22,040 bases of DNA from assembly GCA_041687475.1 (NCBI GenBank), contig JAWLBW010000036.1, positions 1-22,040 of the forward strand. Direction: 5' to 3'. Below, piece after piece: positions 1 through 6,620 of the stretch. Under the pieces are notes generated by a model. The model was not told where the DNA came from, ran no database searches, and saw nothing but the letters and a program-made list of their open reading frames with translations. The stretch's first letter is position 1. Every line of letters begins with the position of its first letter. A program made the position numbers and the translations under genes. This DNA is from JAWLBW01 sp041687475. Lineage in GTDB: Bacteria; J088; JAWLBW01.

Positions 1-9
1 AGTCCCCGT

Positions 10-58
10 TTCCGCATTCCGCGTTCCGCATTCCGCGTTCCGCATTCCGCGTTCAGCG
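10..58. repeat. 7-bp tandem array, alternating TTCCGCA/TTCCGCG
   Basis: Seven uninterrupted 7-bp units run right up to the dnaB stop codon. Six alternate TTCCGCA and TTCCGCG, giving an effective 14-bp repeat, and the last is the variant TTCAGCG. There are no spacers, so it is not a CRISPR array. It lies just downstream of dnaB and is one of several intergenic arrays in this window with a 7- or 8-bp period. Confidence 0.9.
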
Positions 59-59
59 T

Positions 60-1484
60 TCACTCCCAGGCCGCCGGACCCTCGTCGTCGCCGGTCCACA
101 CGGGTTCGCCGCCGAAGGCGTCTTCGGGTACGTAGTCTTCGAATTTGGTGTACTGGGCGTGGAAGGTCAGTCGTACCGTATCGGTGGGACCGGCACGGTG
201 CTTGGCGATGATGAACTCGGCAATGCCCTTGAGGTCTTCGCGTTCCTTTTCGTAGACTTCGGGCCGGTAGATGAAGCCGATCATGTCGGCGTCCTGCTCG
301 ATGGCGCCCGATTCGCGAAGGTCGGCCATCTGGGGGCGCTTGTCCTGGCGGCTTTCGACGGCTCGGTTGAGCTGCGAAAGAGCAATGACCGGAACGCCCA
401 GGTCCTTGGCCATGGCCTTGAGACCGCGCGAAATTTCGGAAATTTCCTGCTCGCGTCGTTCGGTGGGTTTCGAGCCGGCCATGAGCTGCAGGTAGTCGAT
501 GACCACCATGTCGAGTCCCTGGGCCTGCTTGTGCCGGCGGCATTTGCCGACCACGTAGCGAATGTCCATGAGGCCGTGGTCGTCGAAGTAGATGGGCGCC
601 TGGTTCAGGTTGGTGGCGGCGCGGGTCAGGCGTTCCCAGGCATGGCTGGGCATGGTGCCGTTGCGTAGTTCGCTGATGTCGATGCGCGCCTCGGCCGTGA
701 GCAGACGGGTCACCAACTCTTCCTTCGTCATTTCGAGCGAGAAGAAGGCCACCGACTTGTTGTGGTGAATGGCCGCATTCATGGCCATGTTCAGCACCAG
801 CGACGTTTTACCCATGCCCGGACGGGCGGCGATGATGATAAGCGCGCCCGGCTGCAGGCCTGAGGTAATCTTGTCGAAGTAGCCGAAGCCCGTGGGGATG
901 CCGGTAACTTCGCCGCGGCTGTCGAAGAGCGAGTTCAGGCGCTCGATGGATTTGGGCAGAATTTCTTCGATGGGCGTGAGGCGCTTCTGCACATCGCCCT
1001 GGGCAATACCCAGAATCTTGCGCTCGGCGTCGTGCACCAGCTCGCCCGGCGCTTCCTGTTGTTCGTAGGCGCGCGCGGCGACTTCGGTCGAGATGTCGAT
1101 GAGCCGTCGCAGCATGGCTTTTTCGGCCACGATGCGGGCGTAGTACTCGGTGTTGGCGGCAGTGGGAACGGCTTCGGTAAGCTCGACGATATAGGCCGTG
1201 CCGCCGGCTTGTTCGAGCAGCCCCTGGCGCCGCAGTTCTTCGCTGAGGGTCAGCAGGTCGACCGGGTCCTGACGGTCGTGCAGCTCGCGCATGACGCCGA
1301 AGATGATCTCGTGCGAACGGCGGTAGAAATCGTCGGGACGGAGCATGTCGCCGGCCGACGACATGGCGTCGTTGCTGAGCAGAATACCGCCGAGCACCGA
1401 CTTCTCGGCTTCCAGGTTCTGGGGCGGAATGCGATCGCCGGCCGCCATGGGCGCGGGAACCGAACGAACCGGATTGGAATTCAT
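60..1484 (-). CDS. dnaB: Replicative DNA helicase DnaB
   Basis: This is the hexameric 5'-3' helicase that unwinds DNA at the chromosomal fork and recruits primase. The 474-residue length is usual for DnaB. The N-terminal primase-interaction domain begins with PPQNLEAEKSVLGG (residues 20-33). The RecA-like motor domain follows, with Walker A ARPGMGKTS at 220-228, a Walker B strand ending in IDYLQL at 329-334, the SQLNRAVE motif at 370-377 and the arginine-finger segment KHRAGPTDTV at 428-437. No intein interrupts it. The ATG at 1482-1484 was chosen because AAAGGTGATG lies directly upstream on the minus strand. The acidic C-terminal tail after about residue 450 is typical. A 7-bp repeat array abuts the stop codon and another lies about 50 bp upstream of the start. 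Identity is secure. Confidence 0.98.
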   Translation of the reverse strand: MNSNPVRSVPAPMAAGDRIPPQNLEAEKSVLGGILLSNDAMSSAGDMLRPDDFYRRSHEIIFGVMRELHDRQDPVDLLTLSEELRRQGLLEQAGGTAYIVELTEAVPTAANTEYYARIVAEKAMLRRLIDISTEVAARAYEQQEAPGELVHDAERKILGIAQGDVQKRLTPIEEILPKSIERLNSLFDSRGEVTGIPTGFGYFDKITSGLQPGALIIIAARPGMGKTSLVLNMAMNAAIHHNKSVAFFSLEMTKEELVTRLLTAEARIDISELRNGTMPSHAWERLTRAATNLNQAPIYFDDHGLMDIRYVVGKCRRHKQAQGLDMVVIDYLQLMAGSKPTERREQEISEISRGLKAMAKDLGVPVIALSQLNRAVESRQDKRPQMADLRESGAIEQDADMIGFIYRPEVYEKEREDLKGIAEFIIAKHRAGPTDTVRLTFHAQYTKFEDYVPEDAFGGEPVWTGDDEGPAAWE

Positions 1485-1532
1485 GCCATCACCTTTCAGT
1501 CACGGCCTCGCGCGAACGCTGGATGGAGACCC

Positions 1533-1567
1533 CAGATCGCAGATCCCAGATCCCAGATCGCAGATCC
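1533..1567. repeat. 7-bp tandem array CAGATCS x5
   Basis: Five contiguous 7-bp units (CAGATCG, CAGATCC, CAGATCC, CAGATCG, CAGATCC) lie 49 bp upstream of the dnaB start codon, so they fall in its leader or promoter region. The period matches the array after dnaB, but the unit sequence is unrelated. Confidence 0.9.
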
Positions 1568-1775
1568 CGGAGGGAAGGGAGAGAGGGGTGAGGGATCGGA
1601 GCGACGTCGGCGTCGAGGCAAGCTGTAAAGTTTACCAGATCGCGACCGCCGTACGCCCGGCCTGATTGAGTGCTTACCAGCCTTTCAGAGGAGGGGATAA
1701 CAGGTTATCGACAGGTTGTTGACCGTTGGAACCGGCCAGCCCCATGACAAGGCGGCGCCCGGCAAACCGCGGTGG

Positions 1776-1795
1776 CCCGCCGGCTTGCCGGCGGG
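1776..1795. repeat. Perfect GC-rich inverted repeat (REP-like hairpin)
   Basis: CCCGCCGGC and GCCGGCGGG form a perfect 9-bp stem around a TT loop. It lies downstream of the SCO1-like gene in that gene's direction of transcription. No T-run follows on either strand, so an intrinsic terminator is not supported. A REP-like element or a Rho-dependent 3' end stabiliser are alternatives. Confidence 0.6.
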
Positions 1796-1821
1796 AGCCT
1801 TGCGCACCGTGCATCGGCCAA

Positions 1822-1933
1822 CGGTCCACTGGCACCCGTCATCCACGGGATATCCGTTCATCCACCGGATATCCGTTCGTCCACCGGATACCACTCATCC
1901 ACCGGATATCCGTTCGTCCACCAGTTACCCGTT
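1822..1933. repeat. 19-bp tandem array with internal GATATC
   Basis: About six units of 18-19 bp share the consensus CATCCACCGGATATCCGTT, read on the plus strand. The four central units (1840-1914) are nearly identical; the first (1822-1839) and last (1915-1933) are diverged. Most full units carry the palindrome GGATATCC. The array runs into the last codon or stop of the SCO1-like gene (stop 1933-1935), so it immediately follows that coding region. Confidence 0.88.
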
Positions 1934-2634
1934 CAATTACCGACCAGCCCTGCAATTGCCGCGGCCTCGGCTTCCATGGGCTTTGAGAGGCCTTCGACGC
2001 GGTGCACGATTCGGCCTTCGGCGTCGAGTACGGTAATGAGATTGCTGTGCGTGTACGATCCGTCGGCATTCCGGCGGTATTGCACGCCGAGTACCGCGGC
2101 CAGCTCGCGCACGTCGCCGGACTGACCGTGCAGCAGCGTCCACCGGTCGGTGTCGAGGCGCATCTTGCCGGCGAATTCGGCCAGCCGTTCGGGGGTGTCG
2201 ACCTGGGGGTCGATGGAGGCGAGCACGATCTGCATGTCGCCCCGCAGGTCTTCGGGCAGCGCCTGTTCGAGACGGCGGGCGTCGTTGATAAGCAGCGGAC
2301 AGGCGGTGGTGCAGCTGGTGTAGAGCATGACGACAATGGCCGGCTTTCCCCGTAAATCAGACAGGGAAAAGGGGCTTCCGCCCTGCGTCTGCCACGTACC
2401 CGTGAGGTGGAAGATGGAGTTGCCTGCGAGTGCCTGGGCGGCGGGCAGCGCCGCATGTTCCCCCTGATGATGGTGGGCATGTGCGTCGCCGCGCGTTGCC
2501 TCCGTCGGAATTGTCGTGCGGGTCGCGGGGGTTACGTGCGCCGCGTGGCTTCCACCCGATGGGGTTTCGCCCTTGCAGGCGGCGCCGAAGAGAAGAAGAG
2601 TCGCTGCGGCGGCGGGTAGAATCAGGGTTTTCAT
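1933..2634 (-). CDS. SCO1/SenC/PrrC-family copper chaperone lipoprotein
   Basis: This is a thioredoxin-fold, membrane-anchored protein of the SCO family, which delivers copper or reduces disulfides during assembly of copper enzymes. A signal peptide ends in the lipobox FGAAC, giving lipidated Cys20. A low-complexity linker contains the His-rich stretch HAHHHQGEH (residues 52-60). The conserved metal and redox motif TSCTTACP places Cys108 and Cys112, and the distal His ligand is His196 in YTHSNL. The 233-residue length fits the family. AGGAG lies 8-9 bp before the ATG at 2632-2634. It starts 45 bp after nirV on the same strand. That position suggests it supplies copper to the NirK next door rather than, or as well as, to cytochrome oxidase. 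Family identity is secure; the target is inference. Confidence 0.92.
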   Translation of the reverse strand: MKTLILPAAAATLLLFGAACKGETPSGGSHAAHVTPATRTTIPTEATRGDAHAHHHQGEHAALPAAQALAGNSIFHLTGTWQTQGGSPFSLSDLRGKPAIVVMLYTSCTTACPLLINDARRLEQALPEDLRGDMQIVLASIDPQVDTPERLAEFAGKMRLDTDRWTLLHGQSGDVRELAAVLGVQYRRNADGSYTHSNLITVLDAEGRIVHRVEGLSKPMEAEAAAIAGLVGN

Positions 2635-2679
2635 GGGCTTCTCCTATTCCTTCCCCCTCATGTGTGGGAAGCTTGGGGC

Positions 2680-3474
2680 TCATTGAATGTCGGCTGCGCA
2701 GCGAAACCCCAGGCTGGGCAGTGTGTGCGTGGGTTGCAGGCTCGAGCGAAATGCGTAGCGCATGAATGCGGCGTAGTCGCGGCTGTCGGTGGCCGCCAGT
2801 ACGGCGCCGCCGCAGAACAGGGCTTCGGTCTTGCCGTCTTTGCCTCGGTCGCCGCCGACGACGGACGATGCTTCGAAGTCTTCGACCCACTCCCAGACCA
2901 GTTCGTGCATGCCGACCAAGCCGAGTTTGTCGGGGGCTATGGTGGTTACGTCTTTCTCGACGCGGCGGCTGCCGTTGGCGTAGTTGCGTATCTGTCGTTC
3001 GACGGCTTCGGCCGTAAGCAGACCGTCGGCCGATGTGTTGCCCCAGCGTCCGGCGTACTCCCACTCGGTCTGTGTGGGCAAGCGCTTACCCTGGGCCCGG
3101 CAGTAGGCGCGGGCGGCGAACCAGCTGACGCGGGTAACGGGGTGGTTTGCCGGGGCTTCGGACCCGAGTTGGGTTTCCGACCCCCATTGACGCAGGTAGC
3201 CTTTGTCTACGAAGATGGGCGGGGCGGCGTCGCGCCGCCACCGGGGGGTTGCCTGAATAAAGGCGAGGAACTGCGCGTTCGTGACCGGGTAGCGATCAAG
3301 GCGAAAGGCGGGCACCGACTGTGCGCTGTTGCCGTCGGCATAGAACGGCAGAAAGTCGCCGGCCGGCACGGTTACCATGTCATCGGTTTCGGCCCGGGCC
3401 TCCGGGGCTGCCGCCTGCAGCAGCCCCAGAAGCATGATGGCGGTTGCGATGATATGTATCGCCGAGGTGCGCAC
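2680..3474 (-). CDS. nirV: NirV-like protein (SUMF1/FGE-fold, nitrite-reductase-associated)
   Basis: An exported 264-residue protein of the formylglycine-generating-enzyme (SUMF1) fold. The signal peptide covers residues 1-28 (AXA-type cleavage after EARA). Family hallmarks are VPAGDF (36-41), RYPVTNAQF (61-69), HPVTRVSWFAARAYC (111-125), GKRLPTQTEWEYA (129-141), the acidic EWVEDF (195-200) and the closing LGFRCA (255-260). The catalytic cysteine pair of true FGEs is absent: the expected GGSxxC...C region reads CGGAVLAATDSRDY (221-234). It is therefore unlikely to make formylglycine. Members of this fold next to nirK are known as NirV, of unresolved function. The start is GTG (3472-3474) with GGGAGG upstream, 11 bp after the nirK stop, so the two are almost certainly co-transcribed. 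The fold assignment is firm; the name NirV rests on context. Confidence 0.85.
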   Translation of the reverse strand: MRTSAIHIIATAIMLLGLLQAAAPEARAETDDMVTVPAGDFLPFYADGNSAQSVPAFRLDRYPVTNAQFLAFIQATPRWRRDAAPPIFVDKGYLRQWGSETQLGSEAPANHPVTRVSWFAARAYCRAQGKRLPTQTEWEYAGRWGNTSADGLLTAEAVERQIRNYANGSRRVEKDVTTIAPDKLGLVGMHELVWEWVEDFEASSVVGGDRGKDGKTEALFCGGAVLAATDSRDYAAFMRYAFRSSLQPTHTLPSLGFRCAADIQ

Positions 3475-3485
3475 AGTCGCCTCCC

Positions 3486-4928
3486 TTACGAGCCCCGCAG
3501 GGCTTTGACGTCTTCGGCCTTGACCGGTTCGCCCTCATTGCCGAACGATTTGCGGATGTGCGTGAGCACCGCCGCCACTTCTTCGTCGCTCAGGTGGCCG
3601 TGGGGCGGCATGAAACCGTAGTTTCCCCGCCGGCCGCGCAGCACCGTCTGCACTGCCTGTTTGTCGTCCATGGCCACCTTCGAGCCGGTAAGCGCGGGAA
3701 AGGTGCCCTTCAACCCGGTACCGTCGGGCATGTGGCACGAGGCGCAGGTGCGGGCGTATACCTTGCCGCCGTCGACCTCGACCGCCGCCGACTCATCGGG
3801 CTTGACGGCGTTCACGGGGGCCTTTTCGGTTTCGTCGTGGCCCTCGTGCGAGTCGGCCGTCTGCACCGCGGCTTCTTCAACGCCTCGCTTGTCGTGGGCA
3901 CCGTGGCGAAAGAGCGCCAGGTTTTCCTTGCCCTCGACCTTGAGCATACCCAGCGCGCCCTTGTTGAAAGCGCGGAAGAGCGAGTGGTCGACCAGCAGGT
4001 AGTCGCCCGGCACCTTGAGGCTGAATTCGACCATGGTGGCGCCGCCGGCCGGAATGAGCGTGGTCTGTACGTTGTGGTTCTTGGTCAGGCCGCCTTCGTG
4101 GTACACGGTTTCGAAGACCTCGCCGATGACGTGGAACGAGCTGACCAGGTTCGGGCCGCCGTTGCCGACGAACAGCCGCACACGCTCGCCTACGTTCGCT
4201 TTCATGGCATTGTCGCCGGTAAGGGCGCCCACCGCGCCGTTGAAGACCACGTAGCCCGGATCTTCGGCCATGGCTCGATCGGCCGAGAATTCCTGCAGGC
4301 CGGGTTCGCCGAAGTTACCCTTCGTGTAGAACTCGCTCTGCATGACATAGTATTCGCGGTCGACGGCGGCCAGGCCTTCTTCGGGCTCGACCACGATGAG
4401 GCCGTACATGCCGTTGGCCACGTGCATGCCCACGGGCGGCGTGGCGCAGTGGTAAACGTACACGCCGGGTTTCAGCGCGCGGAAGGAGAAACTCTTGTGC
4501 TCGCCCGGCGCCACCAGGGTGGCTTCGGCACCGCCGCCCGGTCCCTTGACCGCATGCAGGTCGATGTTGTGGGGCAGTTTGCTGTCTTCATGGTTTTTCA
4601 TGTGCAGCTCGACATAGTCGCCCTGCCGTACACGAATCATCGGACCCGGTACCGTATCGCCGAAAGTCCAGAACAGGTACTCGACGCCGTCGGCCAGCCT
4701 GCCGATGCGTTCGGTGGCTTCGAGTTCGACGACTACGCGCGCCTGATGATCACGGGCGACCGGCGGCGCGACTTTCGGGGCGAACCCCAGCATTGCTTTC
4801 TCGATGGGAAGCTTTTCGATATCGACCAGTACGAGCTCCTTCGGGCCCGAGGCGGTGGTGGTGGGCTGTACCTTGCATCCGACGATGCCGAGGGCGAGAA
4901 TGAGACCGGTTGCGAATTGCCGTTTCAT
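3486..4928 (-). CDS. nirK: Copper nitrite reductase NirK (AniA-like lipoprotein) fused to C-terminal cytochrome c
   Basis: This enzyme reduces nitrite to nitric oxide in the periplasm. A lipobox (IVGC) gives lipidated Cys18. The two cupredoxin domains carry every expected ligand: type-1 Cu His120, Cys161, His169, Met174; type-2 Cu His125, His160, His315; catalytic Asp123 (NIDLHA) and His266 (FHVIGE). The loop HCATPPVGMHVANGMYG resembles the AniA/Ralstonia pickettii class. After a His- and Glu-rich linker (about 341-385) comes a monohaem cytochrome c domain with CASCH (395-399) and probable axial Met440 in FMPPH. I chose the ATG at 4926-4928 because AGAGAGG precedes it and it starts the signal peptide. 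An upstream in-frame ATG would bury the lipoprotein signal 26 residues inside. The 480-residue length fits a NirK with one extra haem domain. Confidence 0.96.
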   Translation of the reverse strand: MKRQFATGLILALGIVGCKVQPTTTASGPKELVLVDIEKLPIEKAMLGFAPKVAPPVARDHQARVVVELEATERIGRLADGVEYLFWTFGDTVPGPMIRVRQGDYVELHMKNHEDSKLPHNIDLHAVKGPGGGAEATLVAPGEHKSFSFRALKPGVYVYHCATPPVGMHVANGMYGLIVVEPEEGLAAVDREYYVMQSEFYTKGNFGEPGLQEFSADRAMAEDPGYVVFNGAVGALTGDNAMKANVGERVRLFVGNGGPNLVSSFHVIGEVFETVYHEGGLTKNHNVQTTLIPAGGATMVEFSLKVPGDYLLVDHSLFRAFNKGALGMLKVEGKENLALFRHGAHDKRGVEEAAVQTADSHEGHDETEKAPVNAVKPDESAAVEVDGGKVYARTCASCHMPDGTGLKGTFPALTGSKVAMDDKQAVQTVLRGRRGNYGFMPPHGHLSDEEVAAVLTHIRKSFGNEGEPVKAEDVKALRGS

Positions 4929-5022
4929 GGCTACCTCTCTGGGGGAAGCGGGCGTCAACACCAAAAGCTCATTCCAGCGCCCGCAATGTCTTTGCCCCGG
5001 CCTCATTGCGGGATGCGTACCA

Positions 5023-5077
5023 ACGTGCCTGAAAACGCCACTGTTGCGGAAGGTGGCGCTACACGTGCCTCGAAACG
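5023..5077. repeat. Imperfect direct repeat in the nirK upstream region
   Basis: ACGTGCCTGAAAACG (5023-5037) and ACGTGCCTCGAAACG (5063-5077) differ at two positions and are spaced 40 bp start to start, close to four helical turns. They lie between the FNR-like box and the nirK start. They could be regulator binding sites; function is unproven. Confidence 0.5.
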
Positions 5078-5128
5078 TTACACTTCCGTCTCGCCCTTGT
5101 CGCTTGTGCTGTATCGATTCGGTTCAGT

Positions 5129-5142
5129 TTGCGCTGGATCAA
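5129..5142 (-). promoter_or_regulatory. FNR/NNR/DNR-like box upstream of nirK
   Basis: On the minus strand the site reads TTGATCCAGCGCAA. It matches 8 of the 10 defined positions of the FNR-family palindrome TTGAT-N4-ATCAA, with the first half perfect. Its centre is about 207 bp upstream of the nirK start codon, which would imply a long leader if it acts at the usual -41.5 position. Control of nirK by FNR/NNR/DNR regulators is well established in denitrifiers; here it is a sequence prediction only. Confidence 0.45.
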
Positions 5143-5252
5143 ATCAGTCGGCTCAAGGGGCACATCGAAGCGTCCGGAAAAGGGCGGGTGAGCGGGGCGG
5201 TGGGGCAGTTTCGGAGGTGGGGTGTGATTGAGAGGCGGATGGTGAAAGCCGG

Positions 5253-6245
5253 TCAGCCCCAGGCGCGGGCCGCCAGTTCGAACGAGCGCAACCTGGCCTG
5301 GTGGTCGTAGATCATGGCGGTTGCAATGAGCTCATCGGCGCCGGTGCCGGCCGCAATCTGTTCGAGCCCGGCGCGAACGGTGGCCGGCGAGCCGAAGACC
5401 GAATAGCGCAGCATCTGTTCGACGAACTGCTGCTCCTGGGAAGACCACTTCCCAGCCATGCTTTCGACGGGCGGGGGCAGATGGCCGGGCGTGCCCCTTA
5501 CCATGTTGAGAAATGCCTGCTGAAGCGACGTGAAAAGAACACGGGCCTCTTCGTCGGTGTCGGCGGCAATCACGTTCACGCCCACCATGACATGGGGAAG
5601 GGGGCAGGCCGATGAGGGCCGATACTGCGATCGATAAAGTTCCAGTGCTGGCAACAGATAGCCGGGGGCGAAGTGCGAGGCAAAGGCGAAGGGGCGGCCC
5701 AGCCGGGCTGCCAGGCGTGCGCTGAAGTCGCTGGACCCGAGCAGGTAAAGGGGAACATCGAGCCCTTCGCCGGGCACGGCGCGAATGGCCTGCCCCGGTT
5801 TCGCCGGCTCGAAGTACGACATGAGTTCGCGTACGTCTTCGGCAAACGTATCGCCGCTGCCGCCGAGATGTCTGCGCAGCGCGCGGGCGGTGCGCGGGTC
5901 GGTGCCGGGCGCGCGGCCGAGGCCGAGGTCGATGCGTCCTGGGTACAGCGATTCCAGCGTGCCGAACTGCTCGGCCACCACCAGAGGCGCATGATTCGGA
6001 AGCATGATGCCGCCTGCACCCACGCGTATGGTGCTCGTTTTCTCGGCTATATGACCGATGACCACGGCGGTGGCCGCCGTGGCCACACCCGGCAGGTTGT
6101 GATGCTCGGCGACCCAGAAGCGGTGGTAGCCCCAGTCTTCGGCACGAACCGCCAGCTCGGTCGAATTGCGCAGCGCCTGCGCCACCGTTTTACCGGCTGT
6201 GACGGGTGATAGATCGAGAATGGAGAGAAGCGGTGCGTCGGTCAT
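5253..6245 (-). CDS. yhbW: LLM-class flavin-dependent monooxygenase, YhbW family
   Basis: A bacterial-luciferase-like TIM-barrel protein of 330 residues that should bind FMN non-covalently. It follows Escherichia coli YhbW closely as I recall it, with shared blocks WVAEHHN (44-50), GGIMLPNHAPLVVAEQFGTL, YPGRIDLGLGRAPGTD, LYLLGSSDFSA and PFAFASHFAP. This is the subfamily without the bacterial-luciferase beta-chain features. The natural substrate of YhbW-type enzymes is not established, so no reaction is assigned. The ATG at 6243-6245 has no clear Shine-Dalgarno sequence. The gene lies upstream of nirK but is separated from it by 324 bp including a likely nirK control region, so it is probably a separate unit. 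Confidence 0.92.
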   Translation of the reverse strand: MTDAPLLSILDLSPVTAGKTVAQALRNSTELAVRAEDWGYHRFWVAEHHNLPGVATAATAVVIGHIAEKTSTIRVGAGGIMLPNHAPLVVAEQFGTLESLYPGRIDLGLGRAPGTDPRTARALRRHLGGSGDTFAEDVRELMSYFEPAKPGQAIRAVPGEGLDVPLYLLGSSDFSARLAARLGRPFAFASHFAPGYLLPALELYRSQYRPSSACPLPHVMVGVNVIAADTDEEARVLFTSLQQAFLNMVRGTPGHLPPPVESMAGKWSSQEQQFVEQMLRYSVFGSPATVRAGLEQIAAGTGADELIATAMIYDHQARLRSFELAARAWG

Positions 6246-6372
6246 TGCGTGATGCAGATAGGCTGCCTGTAGTGCATGTCATGATACCATTTGCGGCGCC
6301 ACCGGCCGCTCAAGCGGATGTACGCGTATGAATCGATGGACGCTCCACAGCAATATCTCTTGTTAAGTACGA

Positions 6373-6483
6373 TTGTGTATACGAGCGCTTGGGGTGCAGG
6401 TTTTGTCTGCGAAGGATGCCGAGGCGCTTCGCCGTCGCATCGCACGTCGAAAGCGCCTCTGGCGAGCCGAACCTTCGGCCTGA
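6373..6483 (+). CDS. Possible Arg-rich small ORF (low confidence)
   Basis: A 36-codon frame starts at TTG 6373 (an internal GTG at 6394 would give 29 codons) and ends at TGA 6481-6483. Its C-terminal half reads SAKDAEALRRRIARRKRL, an amphipathic, highly basic helix, and its codons are GC3-rich like neighbouring genes. Against it: non-ATG start, no clear Shine-Dalgarno sequence, and the segment also forms a 9-bp inverted repeat, which could explain the composition by itself. I do not recognise a family. Confidence 0.2.
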   Translation: MCIRALGVQVLSAKDAEALRRRIARRKRLWRAEPSA

Positions 6484-6584
6484 GTCGATTGTGTCTGCTC
6501 CCCCTCACCCCACCTCTCGCTCACCCCATCGGCGGGCAAACATTCGTGAACGTGTAAGAAGGCAAGCAGTTTCAGTGGGTTAGC

Positions 6585-6613
6585 TTGACACTTCGGCGCC
6601 CGGTGGCTACACT
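6585..6613 (+). promoter_or_regulatory. Sigma-70-type promoter of the PHP gene (predicted leaderless)
   Basis: A perfect -35 TTGACA (6585-6590), a 17-bp spacer and -10 TACACT (6608-6613) are followed by 7 nt and then the GTG start at 6621. The expected transcription start falls on or next to the start codon, and there is no Shine-Dalgarno sequence, so the mRNA is predicted to be leaderless. Confidence 0.8.
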
Positions 6614-6620
6614 GGCTCAC

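Larger units (their letters stand above)
1485..1932. other. Intergenic region between dnaB and the SCO1-like gene
   Basis: I see no credible gene in these 448 bases; the ORFs here are short and driven by repeats. The region holds a 7-bp array (1533-1567), a short palindrome GTAAAGTTTAC (1625-1635), a DnaA-box-like TTATCGACA (1705-1713), a perfect GC-rich hairpin (1776-1795) and a 19-bp tandem array (1822-1933). It must contain the dnaB promoter, because dnaB is read leftwards from 1484, but I cannot identify a convincing -35/-10 pair. Confidence 0.7.
4929..5252. other. Intergenic region upstream of nirK
   Basis: There is no gene in these 324 bases between nirK and the upstream YhbW-like gene; both are on the minus strand. 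The region holds the nirK Shine-Dalgarno sequence, an imperfect 15-bp direct repeat (5023-5037 and 5063-5077, exactly 40 bp apart) and an FNR/NNR-like box (5129-5142). The gap and these sites argue that nirK starts its own transcription unit. Confidence 0.7.
6246..6620. other. Divergent intergenic region between yhbW and the PHP gene
   Basis: This 375-base stretch contains an extended -10-like TGGTATCAT on the minus strand (6281-6289) that could serve yhbW, and the strong PHP-gene promoter at its right end. Between them lie two perfect inverted repeats: a 9-bp stem (6421-6429 with 6451-6459) and a 6-bp stem GCCGAA/TTCGGC (6466-6479). It also holds a possible Arg-rich small ORF (6373-6483) and a short CTCACCCC direct repeat (6504-6527). 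No tRNA or known riboswitch was recognised. Confidence 0.6.

Noticed and set aside
1822..1933. CRISPR array
   Set aside because: Units are contiguous with no unique spacers, and no cas genes are present; the same applies to the 7- and 8-bp arrays.
1716..2125. Several plus-strand frames rich in STGYPF-like repeats
   Set aside because: They are translations of the 19-bp tandem array and the antisense of the SCO1-like gene, not proteins.
4929..5006. 26-residue N-terminal extension of NirK
   Set aside because: It would bury the lipoprotein signal peptide inside the protein and lacks a Shine-Dalgarno sequence; the ATG at 4928 has one.
3558..5231. 557-residue plus-strand open frame opposite nirK
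   Set aside because: NirK on the other strand has every copper and haem ligand; the plus-strand translation is low-complexity and matches nothing.
6291..6557. 88-residue frames on both strands between yhbW and the PHP gene
   Set aside because: No family resemblance, erratic composition and no start signals; only the short basic frame inside deserved mention.
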